A stretch of DNA of 64,000 bases from Desulfovibrionaceae bacterium (lineage in GTDB: Bacteria; Desulfobacterota; Desulfovibrionia; Desulfovibrionales; Desulfovibrionaceae). This document shows positions 58,423 through 64,000 of this stretch, piece after piece; the stretch's first letter is position 1; each line of letters begins with the position of its first letter. The notes beneath the pieces were generated by a model that did no database searches, was not told the origin of the DNA, and saw only the letters and a list, made by a program, of their open reading frames with translations. A program made the position numbers and the translations under genes. Where the stretch lies: positions 1-64,000 of the forward strand of contig JAFGBU010000010.1 of NCBI GenBank assembly GCA_016932995.1, in the 5' to 3' direction.

Positions 58423-59091
58423 CTACTCGAAAAAGATGAACGAATAGTCGCCCTTGAACCCGAAGCGCTCGAAGAGCCACTCCCACTCGTCAACGGAAAA
58501 GAAGCTCTCGCAGGTCAGCTGCCAGTACATCAGGTTCACCCGCTCCGCCTCGTTGCGGTAGGACTCGAGCATGATGTAGGCCCGGGCCGGGTCCTTGGCC
58601 ACGCGGTTCAGCTCGCCTATGGCCCGCTCCAGGTCCATGACCTTCAGGTTGTGAAAGGTCGCCAGGGAGTAGACCAGGTCGAACTCCTTATCCCCGAAGG
58701 GCAGGCTTTGGGCCGGGGCCAGGGTCAGGTCTTCGCGGACCTCTTCCTTGGCCGTGGCCAGGCCCCATTCCGAGGTGTCCACCCCGCGCACCTCAAGCCC
58801 GGGCACGAGCTTCTTGAACTCGTAGAGCAGGTGGGCCTTGCCGCAGCCGATGTCCAGGACCCTCATGCCCGGCCCAAGCCCGTAGTGCTCGATCATGTCC
58901 CGGGCGACCGGCTCCCAGCGGCCGTCATAGGTGTAGCCGCCGTAGCCGTATCTGCGGTCGCCGTCCCAGTACTCCCGGCCGTAGCGCTTGGCCACGGTCG
59001 CGCACTCGATCTTGTCGTGCTCGCAGACCCTTTCCAGGTAGTTGCGGCTGGTCTTCTTGTGCAGCCTGGAGACAAAGTCCTTGTAGGGCAT
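58423..59091 (-). CDS. Class I SAM-dependent methyltransferase
   Basis: 222 residues, cytoplasmic. Motif I is VLDIGCGKAHLLYEF, then the acidic end of strand 2 (VRGVDTS), FDLVYSLATFHNLKV (motif post-I/II) and a C-terminal sheet. The N-terminal part has many Tyr and Gly (GYGGYTYDGRW), perhaps a lid over the sugar. In this position it could methylate a sugar hydroxyl or carboxyl, or serve the radical SAM enzymes next to it. Confidence 0.85.
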   Translation of the reverse strand: MPYKDFVSRLHKKTSRNYLERVCEHDKIECATVAKRYGREYWDGDRRYGYGGYTYDGRWEPVARDMIEHYGLGPGMRVLDIGCGKAHLLYEFKKLVPGLEVRGVDTSEWGLATAKEEVREDLTLAPAQSLPFGDKEFDLVYSLATFHNLKVMDLERAIGELNRVAKDPARAYIMLESYRNEAERVNLMYWQLTCESFFSVDEWEWLFERFGFKGDYSFIFFE

Positions 59092-59108
59092 ATGCTTCCC
59101 CCTGGTTG

Positions 59109-60545
59109 TCAGGCCGGCTTCACGGCCTTGATCAATGCGTCGTAGCAGTACAGGTCGTCCTCGGAATAGGCGGCCCAGGACGGGTGCAAAAAGGACGGCG
59201 GCGCCCTGCGCTGGGAGCGCTCCAAAACCTCGACCCTAAAGCCCAGGTCCTGCCACAGGGACACGAAGTCGTTTACCCGCCAGGCATTGGTCTCTTCCTG
59301 GCGCTCCCGCCATTGCTCTTTGGAATACTTGAGAAAATCGAAGTTGATGTACACCGGCTCGTTGGCCCTGCCGTGGTCCCGGAAGTCTATGCGGTGGACC
59401 ATGACCGCGCCGGGCCCAAGGACCCGGAACAGCTCCCGGGACAGGGAGTCCACGTCGCGGACGTGCTCCAGGACCACCTTGGAGCAGCAAAAATCCACGC
59501 TGGCCTCTTCGAGCCCGAGCTCCTCCACGGTGCACGGCCGGACCTCGGGCTCGAACCCCGGGCGCGCGGTCCTGGCCGCGTCGATGGGGATCAGGCCCGG
59601 GGCGTGGAGCGACAGGGCCCGGCACAGCCCGGACGCGGCCCGGACCCCCTGCTCCGAATATACGATCGGCTCCACCGAGACCCCGGACTTAAACCTGTTC
59701 ATGAGCAGCATGGCCAAAAGCGGGACCCGGCTGCCGCCGATCTCCAGGAACCGCCCGCCTTGGGGCATGTGCGGGCCTATGCTGCGCAGGAAGTTGACCT
59801 GCGAGGCCAGGGTGCCGCCCCCGTCGTCCCCGCAGCGCTCAAGGGCCTCGGATATCTCGTCCAGGCCGCTCAGCCCGCACACCGGCCCGAGCATGCGGCC
59901 GAACGAGCCGCGCTCGAACCACTCTGCGGGCTCGGTCTGCTCGTAGAACGCGGCCAGGATGTCCGGCGGGATCAAGGCGTTCTTCCCGGCGAAGTAGGTC
60001 CCCCAGGCAAAGCGCTCGGCAGGGGCCTCGAGGCCTGAAACCGGCTCGACCCGCAGGCCGAGACTCCTCAGCCGGGCCGGGAACATGCCCGGGGGCAGGG
60101 CCCCGTTGTCAATGCCCGACAGGGCCCCGGCGGCCCGCCTTGTGAGGACCAGAAACTCCCTGGCCGGCATGACCCCCGAGGCGTGGGCCGCGTCCGCGCC
60201 GGACGCGACCAGGCCGCAGGCCAGATCGAGCCCGGCCCTGTCCACCAGGCAGGCGTAGGGCGTCAGCACGGCGCAGGACGCGCAGCCCAAGGCGTCCATG
60301 GCCTCCAGGACCCTGACCTGGGGCGCCTCGGCCCCGCGGACCAGGTCGAAGCCCCAGCCCGCGATGCGCCGGGCGAGCGCGTCCGGGACGTCCCCGGGCA
60401 GGGCAAAGACCGCCTCGCTGAACAGGCCCTGGTCGAGCATCTGGCCGAGGGCCAGGGCAAAGAGCTCCCGGCCCCGGCCGCGGGCAAAGACCGGGTCGGC
60501 CTGGTTCATGGGCCGGGCGAGCACGATGCACGGTCTGCGTTCCAT
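59109..60545 (-). CDS. Degenerate nucleotidyltransferase (SpsF-like) fused to a methyltransferase
   Basis: 478 residues. Residues 1-215 have the outline of a GT-A/SpsF-type cytidylyltransferase: a first strand with ARPMNQADPVFARGRGRELFALALGQML, FDLVRGAEAPQVRVLEAM and CAVLTPYACLVD, but no clear basic CTP loop of the IPARGGSKG type. Residues about 265-478 are a class I methyltransferase (RFLEIGGSRVPLLAML motif I, SVDFCCSKVVLEHV). Inference: the first part may bind a CMP- or UDP-sugar and present it to the methyltransferase. Confidence 0.7.
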   Translation of the reverse strand: MERRPCIVLARPMNQADPVFARGRGRELFALALGQMLDQGLFSEAVFALPGDVPDALARRIAGWGFDLVRGAEAPQVRVLEAMDALGCASCAVLTPYACLVDRAGLDLACGLVASGADAAHASGVMPAREFLVLTRRAAGALSGIDNGALPPGMFPARLRSLGLRVEPVSGLEAPAERFAWGTYFAGKNALIPPDILAAFYEQTEPAEWFERGSFGRMLGPVCGLSGLDEISEALERCGDDGGGTLASQVNFLRSIGPHMPQGGRFLEIGGSRVPLLAMLLMNRFKSGVSVEPIVYSEQGVRAASGLCRALSLHAPGLIPIDAARTARPGFEPEVRPCTVEELGLEEASVDFCCSKVVLEHVRDVDSLSRELFRVLGPGAVMVHRIDFRDHGRANEPVYINFDFLKYSKEQWRERQEETNAWRVNDFVSLWQDLGFRVEVLERSQRRAPPSFLHPSWAAYSEDDLYCYDALIKAVKPA

Positions 60546-60551
60546 GTCCGG

Positions 60552-61742
60552 CTAGCTCCTGCGAAGCACGAACAGCGGCTCGAACCTGGTGTCCGGGCTG
60601 TCCTGCATGCGTTTGGGGTCGTAGCCATAGGAGGCCACAAGCTCGAAGCCCGCAAAGAGCAGGGGCAGGCGGCGCCGGCCATAGACCCGGCAGCCGTTGA
60701 AGATCAGCCTGTCGCGCCAGGCCACGGGCACGTTCAAAAAGAGCAGCCCGCCCGGCCTGAGCAGGCCGCGCACCTGGCGCATGGCCGCAAGGTCCGCGTC
60801 CGGGTCGATGGGGTCGCCGTACGCGCCCAGGCCGTCGTGCTCGAACGAGGAGATGGACAGGGCGTGGTCGAACTCCTCGGGCGCGGCCTTAAGCTCGTCC
60901 ACGGTCAGGGTGCGCACGCGCTGCGTTCTGGAGATGATCCTCTGGTACTCGACGGTCACCGGCCGGCCGCCGTGGCGCAGGCAGACCGCCTCGTACCACG
61001 GGCTGGTCGAGCCGAAGACCGCTACGTCCTTGCCCCCTATGGGGTGCTCCTCGAGGGCCCGGTGGACCAGGCCGTCCAGGGCCCCGTAGATGGTGCTCTC
61101 CCCGCGCTCGATCCTGGCCAGGCAGTCGTCGATCTCGGCGTCGGTGTAGATCAGGACCCGGTTCGGGGGCTGGCGCTGGTCCTGGACGTCGTACTCAAGG
61201 GCGCACTGGCCGTCCATGGTGAACCCGGACAAGAGCCCGTCCGGGATCCTGTCCACCAGCGGCGGGTTCGGCTCAGGCGGGCCGAAGTGCTCGTCGCACA
61301 GGGCCGTGTAGCGCCAGAAGTAGACCTTCTCCCAGAACCGGTGGCCCTCGGCCCTGGCCCTGGTCCCGATCGGGTCCTCGAAGACCTCCCGGTTCACGAA
61401 CCAGTCCGCCCCGCGCACGGCCTTCATGGGCACGAAGCAGCGCCTGGCCCCGCGGGCCTCGATCCCCCGGGCAATGGGCCCGACCCCGGCCGAGGTGATG
61501 ACCAGCTCCACAGGGGAGGCGAAGTCGAAGTCCCGGGCGTTGACCACCGGCAGGCCCTCTACCCGGCCGCCGGTCTCCAGAAAGGTGTCCAAAAAGCAGA
61601 CCGCCTCTATGTCCGGCCGCTCGGACCTGATCCGGCCCAGGAACTCGACCCCGTAGCCGCCCGCCCCGTAGAGGGCCACCCGGCAGCCCTGGGAAAGGTC
61701 GTCCAGGGAAAAGAGTTCGTGTATGCGCATTGCGCCCTGCAT
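60552..61742 (-). CDS. Rossmann-domain/DUF268-type protein, copy 1
   Basis: 396 residues; ATG at 61742 with GAGG six bases upstream. Residues about 18-110 are the recurring Rossmann-like domain (RVALYGAGGYGVEFLGRI, VCFLDTF, EGLPVVN, LVITSAG). The rest matches the DUF268 family: SISSFEHDGLGAYGDPIDPDADLAAM, RPGGLLFLNVPVA and RVYGRRRLPLLFAGFEL, which looks like a divergent methyltransferase. It is a close relative of the gene at 62883, with the mutase gene between them. Confidence 0.75.
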   Translation of the reverse strand: MQGAMRIHELFSLDDLSQGCRVALYGAGGYGVEFLGRIRSERPDIEAVCFLDTFLETGGRVEGLPVVNARDFDFASPVELVITSAGVGPIARGIEARGARRCFVPMKAVRGADWFVNREVFEDPIGTRARAEGHRFWEKVYFWRYTALCDEHFGPPEPNPPLVDRIPDGLLSGFTMDGQCALEYDVQDQRQPPNRVLIYTDAEIDDCLARIERGESTIYGALDGLVHRALEEHPIGGKDVAVFGSTSPWYEAVCLRHGGRPVTVEYQRIISRTQRVRTLTVDELKAAPEEFDHALSISSFEHDGLGAYGDPIDPDADLAAMRQVRGLLRPGGLLFLNVPVAWRDRLIFNGCRVYGRRRLPLLFAGFELVASYGYDPKRMQDSPDTRFEPLFVLRRS

Positions 61743-61750
61743 CTTAGGCC

Positions 61751-62857
61751 TCAGATGGTCTTCATCAGCTTGAAGCAGTCCCTTATGACCACGTGCATGT
61801 TGTCGTACTGGTACTTGCCCATGCGGCCGAGGGTGTAGACCCCCTCGGGAAACATGGCGATGTACTTCCGGGCCTTGGCGATGTCGGCCTTGACCGGATA
61901 GGGGTAGAGCTTGTTGTCGAAGGTCGGAATCTCGATGCCCAGGAGCGTGTCCGGGGACTTGTACCCGGTCAGGAGCTTGTACTCCACGACCCGGGTGTAG
62001 GGCTCGTCCCCGGCGTAGTAGAGAAAGTAGTAGGGCTCGGGCGTGACCCGCTCGCAGGGCAGGATGAGCTTCATGAAATGCCTGCCGATGTAGCGCAGCT
62101 CGCCGTGGCAGTAGTCGAACACGATGTCCGGGGAAATGGTGCTGACGATGATGTCGCCCTCGATCCACTCGTCTCCGGCCAAGACCCGCTTCCGGTCCAC
62201 GTCCAGGCAGTGGACCGGGCAGTTGCGGATGACCGTGGCCCCGTCCACGCAGGCCTTGAAAAAGGGGTTGAAGCCCTCGATGTCGATCGGGTACCCGATG
62301 ACCTTGGAGCCCTCGAAGCTGACCTTGGAGCCCTCCTTCAGGGCCACGCCCTTGGGCGAGAACCCGAAGTCGTCGATCTCCCGGTTGTTCCTGATCCCCC
62401 ACATCTTCTTGGAGTAGTCGTTGATGTACTTGTCGTACAGCGTGCGGCCCACGGAGTTGACCCAGTACTCCTCGAAGTTTTGGGACCCGGACACGTCGGC
62501 CCGCTCGGCCAGCTCCCTGCGGACGGCCTCCTTGTCCGGCATGAACTCGATCTCGTCCCTGTGGATGGGGTAGGTGTAGAACCTGTTGTCCCGGGAGACA
62601 TAGGTCAGGCTGTGGTGGTCGAGCCTGCGCATCTTAACGAAGCGCTCCACGTACTCCCAGGTGTACATCTCGTCCACGTCCACCAGGATGTGGCGCGGGC
62701 CTATGGTGTAGGGGTGGCCGTGATAGAAGAAGGTCCGGCAGCCGCCGCCTACGAACCCTCCGGCCTCCACGACCGTGACCGCAAAGCCCCTGGACTTGAG
62801 CATCTCGGTTATGACGCAGCCGGAAAAACCGCCTCCCACGACAACAGCTTTCTTCAT
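61751..62857 (-). CDS. glf: UDP-galactopyranose-mutase-like flavoprotein
   Basis: 368 residues. FAD-binding VVVGGGFSGCVITEML, then TFFYHGHPYTIGPRHILVDVDEMY, RFYTYPIHRDEIEFM and the conserved LYDKYINDYSKKMWGI, which together match Glf. It isomerises UDP-galactopyranose to the furanose form (reduced FAD nucleophile). It may also act on UDP-GalNAc or a related sugar, because the cofactor site rather than the sugar site is recognisable. It sits between the two DUF268-type genes. Confidence 0.85.
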   Translation of the reverse strand: MKKAVVVGGGFSGCVITEMLKSRGFAVTVVEAGGFVGGGCRTFFYHGHPYTIGPRHILVDVDEMYTWEYVERFVKMRRLDHHSLTYVSRDNRFYTYPIHRDEIEFMPDKEAVRRELAERADVSGSQNFEEYWVNSVGRTLYDKYINDYSKKMWGIRNNREIDDFGFSPKGVALKEGSKVSFEGSKVIGYPIDIEGFNPFFKACVDGATVIRNCPVHCLDVDRKRVLAGDEWIEGDIIVSTISPDIVFDYCHGELRYIGRHFMKLILPCERVTPEPYYFLYYAGDEPYTRVVEYKLLTGYKSPDTLLGIEIPTFDNKLYPYPVKADIAKARKYIAMFPEGVYTLGRMGKYQYDNMHVVIRDCFKLMKTI

Positions 62858-62882
62858 CTCTGCATTCCCTTCCCGCCCGGCC

Positions 62883-64000
62883 TTAAGGGATGTTCCTCAA
62901 GACGAAGAGCGGGTTGAAGACCTTTTCCGGGTCCTGGCGCATCCTGTTTCGGTCGCAGCCCCAGGAGTCCAGGACCTCGAAGCCCTCCAGGATCATGGGC
63001 AGCCTCAGCCGGCCGTAGACCCGGAACTCGTTGAAGTAGATCATGTCCCTTTCCGCGACCGGGACATTGAAAAACACCAGGCCCCCGGGCCGCAGGCGGG
63101 CCTTCATGGCCCGCATGGCCGCAAGGTCCGCGTCCGGGTCCAAGGGGTCGCCGTACGCGCCCAGGCCGTCGTGCTCGAACGAGGAGATGGACAGGGCGTG
63201 GTCGAACACCCTATCCCCGGAGGTGAACTCCCGGGCGGTGATGGTCTCTATGCGCAAGGTCCTGGAGATTATGGGGTTGTAGTCCACGGTCACCGGCCGA
63301 GCGCCGTGGCAAATGCAGAAGCCCTCGTACCACGGGCTGATCGAGCCCATGACCGCGACGCTCGCGCCCCGGATCGGGTGCCGGGCAAGGGCCTCGCGGA
63401 GCCAGTCGTCCAGCCGGCCGTATATGCCGCACTCGCCCAGGTCGATGCGCCGCAGGCAGTCGTCCAGCTCCTGGTCGGTGTAGATCAGCGGGTGGTTCGA
63501 GGGGTAGCGCCTGTCCCATATCTTGTGCTCCACGATCTCGCAGTCGCCGTTCATGGTGAAGGCGTCCACGAGCCCGGCCGGGATGTCCTCGGCCAGGGGC
63601 GGGAGCCCGCACGGCGCGCCGAAGTGCTCGCGGCACAGGGCCCGGTAGCGCCACAGGTACAGGTCGTGGAAGTAGCGGTGGAAGTCCCTGTCCCCGCGCA
63701 GGGCCTCGACGGCCTCGAAGACCTCCTTGTCGCGCCTGACCCTCTCGTCCTCGAGGTCGCGCATCAGGATGCAGGCCTCAAAGGGGCCGCGCCCCTCCAG
63801 CCGCCTGGCGATGTCCCGGTAGTTGGCCGAGGCGATGACCACCGCGTCGAGGGACTGCAGAAGCTCATTCGCCTCCTCGATGTTCACCAGACCCAGGCCG
63901 TCCAGCTCGCCGCTGGGCCTGAAGGTGTCCAGAAAGCAGATGATCCGCGCGTCCGGGCGCTCGCGCTCCAGATCCGCCCTGACCGACGCGCCGTAGGCCC
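62883..64000 (-). CDS. Rossmann-domain/DUF268-type protein, copy 2 (5' end outside window)
   Basis: 371 residues are visible; the start lies beyond the right edge. The first visible residues (AYGASVRADLERERPDARII then CFLDTF) belong to the same small Rossmann-like domain as in three other proteins of the locus, and the rest is a DUF268 domain (SISSFEHDGLGAYGDPLDPD, RPGGLVFFNVPVA, RVYGRLRLPMILEGFEV). It is homologous along its visible length to 60552. A shorter reading from the GTG at 63887 would cut the Rossmann domain in half and is unlikely. Confidence 0.75.
   Translation of the reverse strand, partial: AYGASVRADLERERPDARIICFLDTFRPSGELDGLGLVNIEEANELLQSLDAVVIASANYRDIARRLEGRGPFEACILMRDLEDERVRRDKEVFEAVEALRGDRDFHRYFHDLYLWRYRALCREHFGAPCGLPPLAEDIPAGLVDAFTMNGDCEIVEHKIWDRRYPSNHPLIYTDQELDDCLRRIDLGECGIYGRLDDWLREALARHPIRGASVAVMGSISPWYEGFCICHGARPVTVDYNPIISRTLRIETITAREFTSGDRVFDHALSISSFEHDGLGAYGDPLDPDADLAAMRAMKARLRPGGLVFFNVPVAERDMIYFNEFRVYGRLRLPMILEGFEVLDSWGCDRNRMRQDPEKVFNPLFVLRNIP

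Noticed and set aside
1-64000. CRISPR array
   Set aside because: No series of regularly spaced 23-40-base repeats was seen; the only tandem repeats are two 15-base units at 20422 and three 9-base units at 39425.

Overview
The window is about 67-70% GC with very strong C/G third-position bias, except for an AT-rich patch at about 36120-37800. The octaheme hydroxylamine-oxidoreductase-like cytochrome, a small exported protein with a CX4CH haem motif, many two-component and PAS proteins and a DUF115/Maf-type surface-glycan locus suggest a Desulfobacterota bacterium, probably Desulfovibrio-like. That placement is inference; no rRNA gene is present.

Left part (1-24342), mostly short operons. The tail of an ExbD/TolR-like gene is followed by a protein that begins like TonB (S-x3-H transmembrane segment, Pro-rich linker) but ends in an alpha/beta-hydrolase fold whose nucleophile position reads glycine. 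Next come a lone CheY-like receiver, an HD-GYP protein, a PAS histidine kinase/NarL regulator pair, a UPF0434 zinc protein, a PHP phosphoesterase, a U32-family protein, a gene-free 0.7 kb stretch with two copies of a diverged repeat, a membrane histidine kinase, an alpha/beta hydrolase, a CBS-ACT protein, a CBS protein plus ArsB/NhaD-type permease, the octaheme cytochrome unit, an MscS-type channel, a TIM-barrel isomerase-like protein, a hotdog thioesterase, a BON lipoprotein, a periplasmic solute-binding protein and a sirtuin.

Middle (24363-33779, minus strand). Four overlapping genes look like an SbcC/Rad50-SbcD machine whose ATPase is split at the zinc hook: an N half with Walker A and a C-terminal CXXC, an SbcD-like nuclease, a small coiled-coil protein, and a C half with signature motif and Walker B. 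Upstream on the same strand are a TrmN6-like methyltransferase, MurJ, MutM, a lipoprotein, a ChaN-PDZ lipoprotein and a PaaK-like ligase.

33930-39009 is a tRNA-associated variable region. A promoter drives tRNA-Lys(TTT) and tRNA-Glu(CTC). A GNAT-histone-deacetylase fusion gene lies between the tRNA-Glu 3' end with its terminator and a diverged second copy of that same end and terminator at 36041-36120. Just beyond is an AT-rich, OLD-like ATPase/TOPRIM gene (candidate phage defence) and a phospholipase-D-type nuclease gene.

39215-64000 (all minus strand, open at the right edge) is a surface-glycan/flagellin-glycosylation locus. It holds two duplicated CMP-sugar cytidylyltransferases around a third, N-terminally shortened relative, a glycosyltransferase, three radical SAM enzymes, two SDR epimerases and a reductase, a transketolase in two halves, a HAD-APH fusion, a DUF115 (Maf-like) protein, a DegT aminotransferase, a formyltransferase-GNAT fusion, several methyltransferases, a UDP-galactopyranose-mutase-like flavoprotein and two DUF268-type proteins. 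The same small Rossmann-like domain recurs in four otherwise different proteins there, which suggests a shared, undescribed accessory module.
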